This document shows positions 1 through 8,581 of a stretch of DNA of 64,000 nt, piece after piece. The stretch is from NCBI GenBank assembly GCA_023954375.1, contig JAMLIC010000034.1, forward strand, positions 31,978 to 95,977, read 5' to 3'. The notes below the pieces were generated by a model. That model was given only the letters and a program-made list of their open reading frames with translations, made no database searches and was not told the DNA's origin. The position numbers and the translations under genes were made by a program. Positions within the stretch are counted from its first letter, which is position 1. Each line of letters opens with the position of its first letter. The DNA is from Planctomycetota bacterium. GTDB lineage: Bacteria > Planctomycetota > J058.

Positions 1-468
1 CCGGACGACAAGCCCGAGCCCTTCCTCGTCGTCGCGGTGCGCACGCTCGAGGGGGCGACCCCGCGCACCGCCGAGCTGTGGTACACCGAGGCCGACCTGA
101 CGCTGTTCAAGGTCGTGCGCGAGCCGAAGACCGAGCGCGCGCGCACGCACGAGGTCGCGGGCACGGTCCAGCTCGACCCGCCCGAGAGCGGTGTGATCGG
201 CTTCCCCCTCGACTGGCCCGACTTCGTGGCGGCGAAGCAGCCCTCGTCGGACGTCGCGGTCGAGGGGCGCGGCGTCGTCGAGCAGAAGGTGCGGCCGGCG
301 CCGAACGGGGCCAACCAGGTCCAGGTGCGGCTGGGGCTGAAGGTCGGCGACGAGGAGACCCGCGGCCGCGTCCAGCTGACCTTCGAGCCCGGGGCGCCGT
401 TCTGGGTGCGGCTCGTGGGCCCCGTGTACCTGGCCGAGCTCGTCGACTACAAGGGCAAGAGGAAGTAG
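1..468 (+). CDS. 3' part of an unrecognised protein (start lies outside the window)
   Basis: The reading frame is open from the first base and ends in TAG at 466-468, so about 155 C-terminal residues are visible. A GTG at 37 is an internal valine with no ribosome binding site, so I treat the gene as running in from the left. The visible part has alternating beta-type segments and ends in a basic tail (YKGKRK). I see no membrane segment, signal peptide, catalytic motif or recognised domain. A new gene on the same strand follows after about 63 bases, so they could share a transcript. Function unknown. Confidence 0.6.
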   Translation, partial: PDDKPEPFLVVAVRTLEGATPRTAELWYTEADLTLFKVVREPKTERARTHEVAGTVQLDPPESGVIGFPLDWPDFVAAKQPSSDVAVEGRGVVEQKVRPAPNGANQVQVRLGLKVGDEETRGRVQLTFEPGAPFWVRLVGPVYLAELVDYKGKRK

Positions 469-531
469 CCGCGAGCCTCGCCAGCGTGGGCCATCCGTGG
501 TGACGTGCCGATCTCCACGAAGGAGTCGTCG

Positions 532-1467
532 TTGCATCGCCCCCGCATCTTCGCGCTGACCGCCATCGCCCTGGTCGGCGCGCTCGTCCCCGCCATCGTC
601 TTCGTCGTGCGGGCCATACGCCGGCCAGCCCCACCGCCGCCCGGCGCCCGCTTCCCCGACCCCGAGGGCCTGGCCGTCGGCGCCGACGGTCGCCTCTACG
701 TGGCCGACGAGAAGGCGCGCGCGCTCTATGTCCTCGCCCCCGACGGGGCGACCGAGGCGCGGCTCGACACGCACCCCGACCTCTCGGGTGGGCTCGTCAG
801 CACGGGCGGGAGCCTCGTCGTCACGGGTCCGGGCCGCGTCCTGGCCGTGCGCAACCACGATCTCGTCGAGGTCGACCTCCTGGCGACCCCGCCGCGGGTG
901 CTCGCCCTCCATGGCGGGCCGGGGACGGCGCTCGGACCCTTCCACGGGCTCGAGGACGTGACCGTGGGTGACGACGGCCTCGTCTACACGGCCGAGGAGG
1001 ACATCCGGGCCGTGCGCGTGTTCCGACGCGACGGCGCGGCGCTCGTCGAGACGCGTCGCCTCCCCATGCCGGAGGAGCCCGAGTCCGTCCACGTCCGCGG
1101 CGGCCGCCTCTACGTGTGCTTCCCGAAGGCCCACTGGGTCGGCTGCTACGACCTCGCGAGCCAGGGGCTCCTGTGGCGCACGCCCCGGTCCGGGGTAGGC
1201 CGGGTGCGGGTGCCCGACGACGTGCTCGTCGGGCCCGACGGCCTCGTCTACGTGAGCGACCAGCGCAACGACCGCGTCGCCGTGTTCGACGCGAACGGCG
1301 CGTTCGTGCGCGCGCTGGGGCGCCGCGGGAGCGGGCCGGGCGAGCTCCGCCGGCCGGAGGACATCGCCTTCGGGCCCGACGGCGCCCTGTGGGTCGCGGA
1401 CAGCCTGAACTACCGCCTGCAGGCGCTCGACCCTGTCACGGGGGCGTCGCTGCGGATCGTGCGCTGA
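532..1467 (+). CDS. NHL-repeat beta-propeller protein, membrane-anchored
   Basis: The protein has about 311 residues. An N-terminal hydrophobic stretch (residues about 5-25) after basic residues looks like a signal anchor, followed by a proline-rich linker. The rest has NHL-type repeats of the form FPDPEGLAVGADGRLYVADE, strongest at the C-terminus (RPEDIAFGPDGALWVADSLN). NHL propellers usually serve as extracytoplasmic binding scaffolds; no catalytic residues are apparent. A GTG at 505 is in frame, but GAAGGAG at 519-525 sits 6 bases before TTG 532, so I prefer the TTG start. Ligand unknown. Confidence 0.75.
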   Translation: MHRPRIFALTAIALVGALVPAIVFVVRAIRRPAPPPPGARFPDPEGLAVGADGRLYVADEKARALYVLAPDGATEARLDTHPDLSGGLVSTGGSLVVTGPGRVLAVRNHDLVEVDLLATPPRVLALHGGPGTALGPFHGLEDVTVGDDGLVYTAEEDIRAVRVFRRDGAALVETRRLPMPEEPESVHVRGGRLYVCFPKAHWVGCYDLASQGLLWRTPRSGVGRVRVPDDVLVGPDGLVYVSDQRNDRVAVFDANGAFVRALGRRGSGPGELRRPEDIAFGPDGALWVADSLNYRLQALDPVTGASLRIVR

Positions 1468-1656
1468 CGACTCGTCGCTCCCTGGACCGACCCCGGCCCG
1501 CGACGGTCCATCCGTGGGCCTCGTCTCGCGTGCGCTTCATCGGGACGCCGCGCGGCGTTGCAGGGCCTTACGTTCGTGCCACGCGCGTAAGCCATGGAGC
1601 AGACGTGCGTTCGGCGGTGCGCGCCGCCGCGGTCCCCGGTGTGCTCCGTCCCGGCC

Positions 1657-2709
1657 ATGCGTCGAACGGCGGCACACCTCACGATCCTGACGGCCCTGGC
1701 GCTCACGGGCTGCGACGACGTCCTCCTGTTCGACGTCGACGCCCGGGGGCGCGTCCTGGCGCCGATCGACGGCCAGGGGCGCGTCACGGCGATCGGCGAC
1801 GGCTCGCGGCCGCGCCACCTCGTGGCGCTCGACCTCGAGACCGGCGAGGCCGAGCGGCTCACGACGACCCCGATGCCCGTCTCGTGGCCGCGCTGGTGCG
1901 GCGACGCCGTGACCGTGGTCGAGGCGCGCACGAGCCTCATGCTCCTCTCGCCCGACGGGGCGCGCCGCCGCCTGTTCGAGACCGACCCCAAGCAGCGCCT
2001 CCTCCAGCCGACCCCCTCGCCCTCGGGCGAGCGCGTGGCGGTGCTCGAGGTCGAGGAGCCGGGCCGCCCGGGCGTCCTCCACGTCGTCGAGGTGGCCTCG
2101 GGCGCCGCCGGCGAGCCGCTCGACGGCGTCGTGCCGGGCTTCGCCTGGGTGCGCGACGGCGAGGGCGAGGCCCTGCTCGTCGCCCGCCTCGGCCGCGAGG
2201 CCGAGGGCGCGCAGCCCTTCGAGGGCGGCCAGGGCGAGGTCCTCCTCGTGCGCGACGGGGCGCGCCGCACGCTCTTCCGCGGCGTGATCGCCGGGGTCAC
2301 CTGGTTCGCCGCCGCCGGCGCCGAGGTCGTCGCCGTCCTGCCCGCCCCGGGCGACCCGCAGGCGATCGGCCTCGCCCGCCTCTCGCTCGAGCGGCCCGGC
2401 GCCGCGGCCGGCGAGCGGGCGGACGGCCTCGACCTGTGGCCGACCGCCGACGCGCGGGGCCAGGTCCTCTTCACGCGCTCGCGCCCGGGCCGCGCCACGC
2501 TCGAGGGCGAGCTGCGCCTGGCGCGCGCCGACGCGCTCGCGCCCTCGCGGCGCGTCCCCACCCCCGGCCCCGTCTGCGCGCCCCGCTGGGCGGGCGCGCG
2601 CGTGGCCTACCTCACCCCCGACGACCGCCTGATCAGCCAGGAGCTGGACGGCGGCGGTGTCGTCGACTGGACCGAGCGGCTGGCCGCTCTCACCGGAGAC
2701 CACGAATGA
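1657..2709 (+). CDS. Lipoprotein with a TolB/WD40-like beta-propeller
   Basis: Starting at ATG 1657 gives about 350 residues with a classical lipoprotein signal: MRRT, a hydrophobic core, then lipobox LTGC, so the mature protein is probably lipid-anchored outside the cytoplasmic membrane. The body has repeated blade-like segments (SPDGARRRLFETD, SPSGERVAVLEVE, TPDDRLISQELDG) typical of TolB/WD40-like propellers. An ATG at 1594 is in frame but would bury the signal peptide. The stop overlaps the next start as ATGA (2706-2709), implying translational coupling with the next secreted protein. Partner and ligand unknown. Confidence 0.7.
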   Translation: MRRTAAHLTILTALALTGCDDVLLFDVDARGRVLAPIDGQGRVTAIGDGSRPRHLVALDLETGEAERLTTTPMPVSWPRWCGDAVTVVEARTSLMLLSPDGARRRLFETDPKQRLLQPTPSPSGERVAVLEVEEPGRPGVLHVVEVASGAAGEPLDGVVPGFAWVRDGEGEALLVARLGREAEGAQPFEGGQGEVLLVRDGARRTLFRGVIAGVTWFAAAGAEVVAVLPAPGDPQAIGLARLSLERPGAAAGERADGLDLWPTADARGQVLFTRSRPGRATLEGELRLARADALAPSRRVPTPGPVCAPRWAGARVAYLTPDDRLISQELDGGGVVDWTERLAALTGDHE

Positions 2710-3404
2710 CCCGCGCCCTCCTCCCCGCCCTCCCCGCCCTCCTCTTCCTGGCCGCCCTCGCCGGGCCCGTGCAGGCGGACCCCGTCGCCCGGCTCACGGC
2801 CCTCGTGCAGCAGGCGGCGAACACGGCCAACCCGACCATGGCGGTCATGCGCGGCCTCGCCGCCATGCCCGACTTCACCCTCGGCCAGGCCGACATCCAG
2901 CGCGCCCTGCGCCAGGCCAACCTCCCGCGGGGCAGCCTGCTCGAGCGCGTCCTCGGGCCGACGACGCGGCTGGTGAAGCGCGGCGACCGCGTCGAGATCG
3001 ACCGCTCGCAGACGACCCGCGCGACCATGGAGACGGGCCAGGGGATCGAGCTCGGCCGCAAGGTCACGGCGCGCTTCCGCGTCCAGGGGAGCAACGACGC
3101 CCTGATCGACGAGATCCGCGGGATCAAGGTGGGCGAGAACGCCCGCGACCTCTACGACCTGCGGCGGGTCCAGTTCACCCGCGAGAACGGCAAGCCCGTG
3201 GCCAAGGTGACCGCCGGCGCCTTCGTCTTCTCGAAGACGGTGACGATCGACCTGAGCCCGCGCTCGGGCGGCGGCGCCCGCCCGCTCAACGGCGCGCTCG
3301 CGGCCCGCGCCGACGCGCCGGCGAGCGCGACCAGCAGCGCCCCCGCGGAGCCGAGCGAGACCCCCGGCCTCGTGCGCCTCGTCCCGCAGGCCAACCGGCG
3401 GTAG
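2706..3404 (+). CDS. Secreted protein of unknown function
   Basis: The protein has 232 residues and begins with a typical signal peptide (MTRALLPALPALLFLAALA, likely cut after VQA near residue 22). The mature part has a helical N-terminal half, a central basic/acidic region and a C-terminal low-complexity tail rich in Ala, Ser and Pro. I recognise no domain. The start ATG overlaps the stop of the preceding lipoprotein gene by 4 bases, so the two are almost certainly one operon and may act together in the envelope. It ends 30 bases before the convergent YfhO-like gene. Confidence 0.7.
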   Translation: MTRALLPALPALLFLAALAGPVQADPVARLTALVQQAANTANPTMAVMRGLAAMPDFTLGQADIQRALRQANLPRGSLLERVLGPTTRLVKRGDRVEIDRSQTTRATMETGQGIELGRKVTARFRVQGSNDALIDEIRGIKVGENARDLYDLRRVQFTRENGKPVAKVTAGAFVFSKTVTIDLSPRSGGGARPLNGALAARADAPASATSSAPAEPSETPGLVRLVPQANRR

Positions 3405-3433
3405 GTCGACCAGGGACGGACGACGGCGGCGCG

Positions 3434-6214
3434 TCACCCCGACGGGGCGGCGCGCCGTCCGCCGTTCCGGAGCGGCGCGAGCGCGGCGATCGCGGCCCAG
3501 CCGAGCGCGGTGAGCGCGAGCCCTCGCCCCCACCACGCGGGGGCGTAGCGGAAGACGACCTCGTGGCGGCCGGCCGGCACGCGCACGGCCCGGAACAGGA
3601 GGTCGGCCCGCGCCACGGGGGCCGGGTCGCCGTCGACCGTCGCCGCCCAGTCGGGCGCCCAGGCCTCGCGGACGACGAGCCACGCGTCGTGGGGCGCGTC
3701 GACCTCGAGCGCGACGACCTCCGGCTCGAAGCGCGCGAGGCGCACCCCGCCGGAGAGGCGGCCGCCCGGCGGCGCGACGGCAGGGGCCATGCGCGCCCCT
3801 TCGGGGCCGAGGACGACGCGCGCGGCGGGGCCGGCGCGTGGATCGAGGAGGCGGGTGGCGGCGACCGCGAGGTCGGGGGCGCCGACGGCGGCGTCGATCA
3901 GGTAGGCCCAGGGCGGGCACCAGGGGTTCTCGACGGCCGCCAGCGCCATGACCTCGTCCTGCGGGCCGACGTGGGCGACCACCGACAGGCGCCCGGGCGG
4001 CAGGCCGAGCGCGTCGGCGTCGCGGCGCAGGTCGACGAGGAGCACCTCGGCGTCGAGGAGCGCGTAGCGCGGCAGGAGCGGGAGCGCCTTCCAGCGCGGG
4101 TCGCGCTGCAGGAGCGACAGCCCGCGCGGCTCGGCCGACTCGAAGGCGATCAGCGTGCGCACACCGAAGCGGTAGCCGACGTTCGGCCGGAGCGCGTCGC
4201 GGTCGAGGAGGTCCCGCTCGGCGTGCGCGAGCGGCGGGAAGTCGTGGCGGTAGAACACGTCCTTGGCCTCGAAGCGCGGCGGCGCCAGCGCGAGCCCCTC
4301 GGGAGCCGGGCGGGCGCGCAGGGCGGCGACGAGCGGCGGCGGCGCGTGCACGGGCGCGGCGGCGCCGTCGAGCGTCAGCACGCCCGGCCGCGCGGCGGTG
4401 AGCAGGTCCAGGGCCAGCGCGCCGACGAGGAGCGCGCGCGCCGGCCGCGGCGCGACGCGCCGCGCGGCGAGGCAGGCGCCGGCGGCGACCAGGGCGGCCG
4501 CGCCGGCGCGCAGGAGGGCGTGGCTCGTGACCGCGCGCGCCTCGTCGCGCAGGACGTAGCCGGGCGCCTGCGCGTCGAGCCAGGCCTCGACGGCCTGGCC
4601 GCCGGCGAGGACCCACAGGCCGAGGAGGCCCGTCAGCAGCCCGAAGGTCACGAGCGCCGCCGGCGGCCAGGCGGCGCGCAGCCCGGCGGCGCCGAGGCCG
4701 ACGAGGCGGGCCAGGCCGAGCGCCGTGATCACCAGCCACTTGCTCGGGTAGCGCAGGTTGAGCGGGGCCCCGGCGTCGAGCGCCGCGAGCGTCACCCCGA
4801 CGACCACCCACGCGGCCGCCTCCTGCCAGGCCGGGCGGCGCCACGCGCGGGCGCTGGCGGCGACGGCGACGAGACCCAGCGCGCCGACGCCGAGCGCGCA
4901 CCAGGGCATGTCGCCCGCCCAGGCGCGCACGCCCCAGAAGCCGCCGGTGTGCTGCGCCCAGTGGCCGTGGACGCCCGGGACGAGGGCGTCGACGAGCTGC
5001 GCCCACGGGTGGAGGGGGAAGCGCAGCTCGCGCCAGGCGCCCGCGCCGCGGTCGAGGCGGGGCAGCTCGTCCAGGACCGACGCGAGGGTCAGCCCGCCCG
5101 CCGCCGCGCCGACGACCACCGCCGCGCCCACGAGCACGGGCCCCACGACGCGGCGCGGCCCGTGCACGGCGGCGCTGGTCGCGGCCAACGCCGCGACGAT
5201 CAGGGCCCCCTGCGGCTCGGCCGCGAGCAGGCACAGGCCCACCGCGGCGGCGACGAGCGCCAGCCCGCGCCGCTCGCCCAGGGCGACCAGCCGCGCGCCG
5301 ACCAGCGCCCAGGGGAGCCAGGCGGCCGAGACGAGGTAGGGCAGGGCCCAGTGCATGGAGGTGACGAAGCCGCCGAGGCCGTAGGCCAGCCCGACCAGCC
5401 AGGGGCCGGTGCGGTCCGACGGGGCGTCGCCCGGCGAGTCGTGACGCCCGAGGCGCCAGGCGCCGGCGAGGGCCAGGGCCGTGTGCAGGGCCACGAACCA
5501 GGCCATGGCGCGGCCCGGCGAGAGCGCGGCGAAGAGCAGGTGCCCCGGGTAGACGACGCCCCCCGCGCGCGGGCCGAACCAGGGCGCCCCGTGGCCGCAC
5601 CAGGGATTCCAGCGCGGGACCTCGCCCGCGGCCAGCGCGGCCCCGATCGCGTCGTTGCGCGGGTAGAACTGCCGCGGCAGGTCGCGGGCGACGAGCAGGT
5701 CGTCGCGGAGCAGCGCGCCCTCGAAGAGGGCGACGACGAGCAGGCACAGCGCCAGCAGTCCCAGCCACTCGCGCGCTCGCGCGGGACCGCCGGCGGCGGC
5801 GGAGACCGAGGCCGAGGCCGAGGCCGAGGCCGAGGCCGAGGCCGAGGCCGAGTCCGAGGCCGAGGCCGGATCCGAATTCGAGGCCGAGGCCGAGGCCGGA
5901 TCCGAATTCGAGGCCGAGGCCGAATCCGAGGCCGTATCTGGGGCCGAGGTCGAGGACGCCGAAGCGGAGACCCCGTCCACTCCCGTGGCCGGCGCCGGGT
6001 CCAGCTCTCCGTCGAGGACCCCCGCCCGGTCTTTCGTGCCCGTGCCCGTGCCCGTGCCCGTGCCCGCCCCCGGCTTTCCGCTCCGCGCCTCCGCTCCCGC
6101 TCCCGTCCCCGCTCCCGCTCCCGCCTCCGCTCCCGCCTCCGCTCCCGCTCCCGCTCCCGCTCCTGCTCCCGCTCCCGTCGCGGGCTCCTCCCCTTCTCCC
6201 TCCCTGGGCGCCAT
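3434..6214 (-). CDS. YfhO-family polytopic membrane protein with a low-complexity N-terminus
   Basis: The protein has 926 residues. From residue about 145 it matches the layout of bacterial YfhO-type membrane proteins: a first membrane helix, the motif RDLPRQFYPRND then RWNPWCGHGAPWF, about a dozen hydrophobic helices, and a soluble C-terminal domain with a last helix. YfhO proteins are GT-C-like and linked to glycosylation of cell-wall polymers; the substrate here is unknown. Residues 1-140 are unusual: Gly-Ala, Gly-Thr and Ser-Ala dipeptide runs encoded by hexanucleotide microsatellites. ATG 6214 is supported by a TACAAC -10-like box just upstream; a later start is possible because the repeats add no recognisable domain. 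Confidence 0.75.
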   Translation of the reverse strand: MAPREGEGEEPATGAGAGAGAGAGAEAGAEAGAGAGTGAGAEARSGKPGAGTGTGTGTGTKDRAGVLDGELDPAPATGVDGVSASASSTSAPDTASDSASASNSDPASASASNSDPASASDSASASASASASASASVSAAAGGPARAREWLGLLALCLLVVALFEGALLRDDLLVARDLPRQFYPRNDAIGAALAAGEVPRWNPWCGHGAPWFGPRAGGVVYPGHLLFAALSPGRAMAWFVALHTALALAGAWRLGRHDSPGDAPSDRTGPWLVGLAYGLGGFVTSMHWALPYLVSAAWLPWALVGARLVALGERRGLALVAAAVGLCLLAAEPQGALIVAALAATSAAVHGPRRVVGPVLVGAAVVVGAAAGGLTLASVLDELPRLDRGAGAWRELRFPLHPWAQLVDALVPGVHGHWAQHTGGFWGVRAWAGDMPWCALGVGALGLVAVAASARAWRRPAWQEAAAWVVVGVTLAALDAGAPLNLRYPSKWLVITALGLARLVGLGAAGLRAAWPPAALVTFGLLTGLLGLWVLAGGQAVEAWLDAQAPGYVLRDEARAVTSHALLRAGAAALVAAGACLAARRVAPRPARALLVGALALDLLTAARPGVLTLDGAAAPVHAPPPLVAALRARPAPEGLALAPPRFEAKDVFYRHDFPPLAHAERDLLDRDALRPNVGYRFGVRTLIAFESAEPRGLSLLQRDPRWKALPLLPRYALLDAEVLLVDLRRDADALGLPPGRLSVVAHVGPQDEVMALAAVENPWCPPWAYLIDAAVGAPDLAVAATRLLDPRAGPAARVVLGPEGARMAPAVAPPGGRLSGGVRLARFEPEVVALEVDAPHDAWLVVREAWAPDWAATVDGDPAPVARADLLFRAVRVPAGRHEVVFRYAPAWWGRGLALTALGWAAIAALAPLRNGGRRAAPSG
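5797..6178 (-). repeat. Cluster of three hexanucleotide microsatellites inside the YfhO-like gene
   Basis: On the + strand there are three runs: GAGGCC-type hexamers (about 5797-5935), CGTGCC-type (about 6035-6066) and CGCTCC-type (about 6085-6178). On the coding strand they encode Ser-Ala, Gly-Thr and Gly-Ala dipeptides. Units are multiples of three, so length changes would keep the frame and alter only the length of the N-terminal tail. Confidence 0.85.
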
Positions 6215-6279
6215 GCGCCCGTTGTATCCGCCCCCGCGCCTCGCCGCGCAGCCAGCGGCGTGGTCAGATCGGTCGCGCG

Positions 6280-7608
6280 ATGACCGACGCGCCCGCCGAG
6301 CCCCGGCCGCCGAGCGCCGCCCTGGCCCGCGCGGCCGGCCCGGCGGCCCTGGCGCTCGTCGCCCTCGGCTTCGTCGTCCACCTGCTCGTCGTCCGCGCGC
6401 ACGCGGTCGACCTCCCCTACCAGGACGAGTGGGACCTCCTCGCCCCCGGCGGCCTGCCCGACGGCCTGCGGCTCGACTGGCTCCTCGGCCTCCACAACGA
6501 GCACCGGATCGCGCCCACCCGGCTGCAGGCCTGGGCGCTCCTGCGCCTGTGCGCCTGGGACAACGTCGCCTGGGTGACGAGCACGTTCCTCCTCTTCGGC
6601 GCGCTCCTCGCCGCGCTCCTCGCCTGGCTGACCCGCCGCGGCCTGCCGCCCGCCGCCGCGGGCGCGTTCGGCCTCCTGCTCCTCTCGCCGATCGCCTTCC
6701 AGAACCACGCCTGGGGCTTCCAGTCGCAGGTCCACCTGGCGCTCCTCGCGCTCGTCCTCGGCGCCTGGGGGCTGTTCTCGTACCTCCCCGGCCGGCGCGG
6801 CGCCCTCGCCCGCGCGGGCGGCGCGCTGGCCCTGATCGTCGGCGCCTACAGCTTCGCCGCCGGCGTCCCCTACCTCGTGACCGCCGTCGCCTGCTTCGCC
6901 CTGTGGCGCGGCGCGCGCGCGAAGGGGCTCGAGCCCGCGGCCGCGCGCCGCCTGCGCCTCGGGACGGCGGCGGTCGTCGTCCCCTGCGCGCTGGCGCTCT
7001 TCGCCTGGACCGTCGGCTGGGAGCGCGGCGACCTCGGCCCGGGCTCGCCGCTGGCCTGGCGCACCTGGGACGTGCTCCTGAACCTCGTCTCCCTCGGCTT
7101 CGGCTTCCAGACCCGCTCGGCCGCGCTCGGCGCCCTCTGCCTGGCGCTCGTCCTCGCGCCGGCGGTCGCCCTCGTCGCGCGCGACCCGCGCGACGCCCGC
7201 GCGTGGGAGGTCGCCGCCGTCGCGCTATGCCTCCTGACCGGCCTCGCCGCCGTGGCCCTGGCGCGCGCCGCCTGGGGGCCGGGCTACGCGAAGACCTCGC
7301 GCTACGCCGGGCTGGCCCTGCCGCTCGTCCCCGTGGCCGCCCTGGCCTGGTGGCGCCTGCTCGCCGCGCGCCCGCGCGCGCGCGCGGCCGTCGTCGCCGG
7401 CGTGTGGGCGCTCGCGGCGCTGGGCCTGGCCGACGACTGGTCGCTCGACGGCTACCGCGCGATCGAGCGCCACAAGCGCGAGGCGCTGGCGCGGATCGCC
7501 GAGCACCGTGACGGCCGCCTGCGCGTGCCGGAGGTCTACCACGGCTGGCTCGACGAGCGCCTCGAGGCCGCGCGTGCCCTGGGCGTGACGTTCACCCGCC
7601 GCCCTTGA
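6280..7608 (+). CDS. Polytopic membrane protein, GT-C glycosyltransferase-like
   Basis: The protein has 442 residues and about ten hydrophobic helices. After the first helix comes a polar loop with acidic residues (LPYQDEWDLL) and then LHNEHRIAPTR. An acidic motif in the first periplasmic loop is typical of GT-C enzymes, which use lipid-phosphate sugars, so a related role is plausible but not proven. The C-terminus is a short soluble tail. It diverges from the YfhO-like gene (65 bases between starts), suggesting related envelope functions. No clear ribosome binding site is seen before ATG 6280. Confidence 0.65.
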   Translation: MTDAPAEPRPPSAALARAAGPAALALVALGFVVHLLVVRAHAVDLPYQDEWDLLAPGGLPDGLRLDWLLGLHNEHRIAPTRLQAWALLRLCAWDNVAWVTSTFLLFGALLAALLAWLTRRGLPPAAAGAFGLLLLSPIAFQNHAWGFQSQVHLALLALVLGAWGLFSYLPGRRGALARAGGALALIVGAYSFAAGVPYLVTAVACFALWRGARAKGLEPAAARRLRLGTAAVVVPCALALFAWTVGWERGDLGPGSPLAWRTWDVLLNLVSLGFGFQTRSAALGALCLALVLAPAVALVARDPRDARAWEVAAVALCLLTGLAAVALARAAWGPGYAKTSRYAGLALPLVPVAALAWWRLLAARPRARAAVVAGVWALAALGLADDWSLDGYRAIERHKREALARIAEHRDGRLRVPEVYHGWLDERLEAARALGVTFTRRP

Positions 7609-7638
7609 CCGCGCCGTAGACTCGGCCGCGGAGGCGCC

Positions 7639-8037
7639 ATGATCCTCGACCACATCGGCATCGACGTCGCCGACTACCCCGCCGCGCGGGCCTTCTACGA
7701 GCGCGCCCTCGCGCCGCTCGGGCTCTCGGTCGTCATGTCGCTGACGAAGGAGCAGACCGGCAGCGTCGACTGCTGCGGCTTCGGGCGCGGCGGGAAGCCC
7801 GAGTTCTGGCTCGGCCAGGCCGCGCCCGGGGACGCGGTCCGCGGCGAGCTCCACGTGGCCTTCGCGGCCCCCGACCGCGCCGCCGTCGACGCGTTCCACG
7901 CCGCGGCGCTCGCCGCCGGCGGGCAGGACAACGGCGCGCCGGGGCTGCGGCCGGAGTACCACCCGACCTACTACGGCGCGTTCGTCCTCGACCTCGACGG
8001 GCACAACATCGAGGCCGTCTGCCACGCCCCGGCGTGA
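7639..8037 (+). CDS. VOC-superfamily (glyoxalase/dioxygenase-like) protein
   Basis: The protein has 132 residues, the usual size of a single-subunit VOC protein. It opens with LDHIGIDVADYPAARAFYE, the first beta-alpha unit of the fold, and ends with GAFVLDLDGHNIEAVCHA, the usual last strand with the metal-ligand-type Glu; His4 and Glu127 are candidate metal ligands. Members include glyoxalase I, fosfomycin-resistance enzymes and extradiol dioxygenases, and the substrate cannot be told from sequence. GGAGG about 6 bases before the ATG supports the start. It lies 30 bases after the membrane protein gene, perhaps with its own -10-like box TAGACT at 7617-7622. Confidence 0.8.
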   Translation: MILDHIGIDVADYPAARAFYERALAPLGLSVVMSLTKEQTGSVDCCGFGRGGKPEFWLGQAAPGDAVRGELHVAFAAPDRAAVDAFHAAALAAGGQDNGAPGLRPEYHPTYYGAFVLDLDGHNIEAVCHAPA

Positions 8038-8041
8038 CCGG

Positions 8042-8581
8042 TCAGAAGAGCCGGGCGGCCCAGGAGGCGAGGAACCCCGCGAGCGCCCCGACCGCCGCCA
8101 GCCGGTGGGGGTGCTCCACGCCGCGCCGGGCGGCCATCGGGGCGAGGACGAGGTGGGCCACCGCAGGGCCGAGCAGCACGGCCGCGACGACGACCACCGT
8201 CACCCCGGGCGGTGTCGGGGCAGGCTCGCTCCGGAACAGCCTGAAGTCGAGCTGGCCGGTGAGGATCAGGTACGCCAACGCCGACACGAACGCGACGCCG
8301 CGCCAGGCGAGCATCCACAGGCCGGGCACCAGGAAGAGGAGCACCGCGATCGGGGGCGTCCGCTCCACGTCAGGCGTCGAGCGGGCGGGCGGCGCCTGGG
8401 GTCGCGCGCCTTCCGGGCACCCCGCGGTCGGGCAGCGACCGACCTCGCGCCGGCAGTCCGTGTGCAGGGCGACGCCGCAGGCGCCGCACTCGCGGTAGCG
8501 CTCAGGGAGGTCCCCGTGGCAGACGGCGCAGCGGCTCGGGTCGCGCGCGTCGCGCAGACGAACGCCCGGCGGCTCGCTCAT
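8042..8581 (-). CDS. RING-like zinc-finger membrane protein
   Basis: The protein has 179 residues. The N-terminus carries paired cysteines and a histidine (CAVCHGDLPERYRECGACG, then LHTDC and RCPTAGC), a RING/zinc-ribbon arrangement, followed by a Pro-rich linker and three to four hydrophobic helices. ATG 8581 overlaps the stop of the phosphomutase-like gene as TGATG, so it is translated with that gene. A paralogue lies at 9641-10153 and a truncated one at 10257-10541. The zinc finger should face the cytoplasm if it precedes the first helix. Function unknown. Confidence 0.7.
   Translation of the reverse strand: MSEPPGVRLRDARDPSRCAVCHGDLPERYRECGACGVALHTDCRREVGRCPTAGCPEGARPQAPPARSTPDVERTPPIAVLLFLVPGLWMLAWRGVAFVSALAYLILTGQLDFRLFRSEPAPTPPGVTVVVVAAVLLGPAVAHLVLAPMAARRGVEHPHRLAAVGALAGFLASWAARLF

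Noticed and set aside
1468..1656. A possible regulatory RNA between the first propeller genes
   Set aside because: No stable conserved structure or promoter could be recognised by eye.
2607..5768. Long minus-strand frame opposite the secreted protein and over the YfhO region
   Set aside because: Composition is Arg/Ala/Pro noise; the YfhO frame has family motifs and membrane helices.
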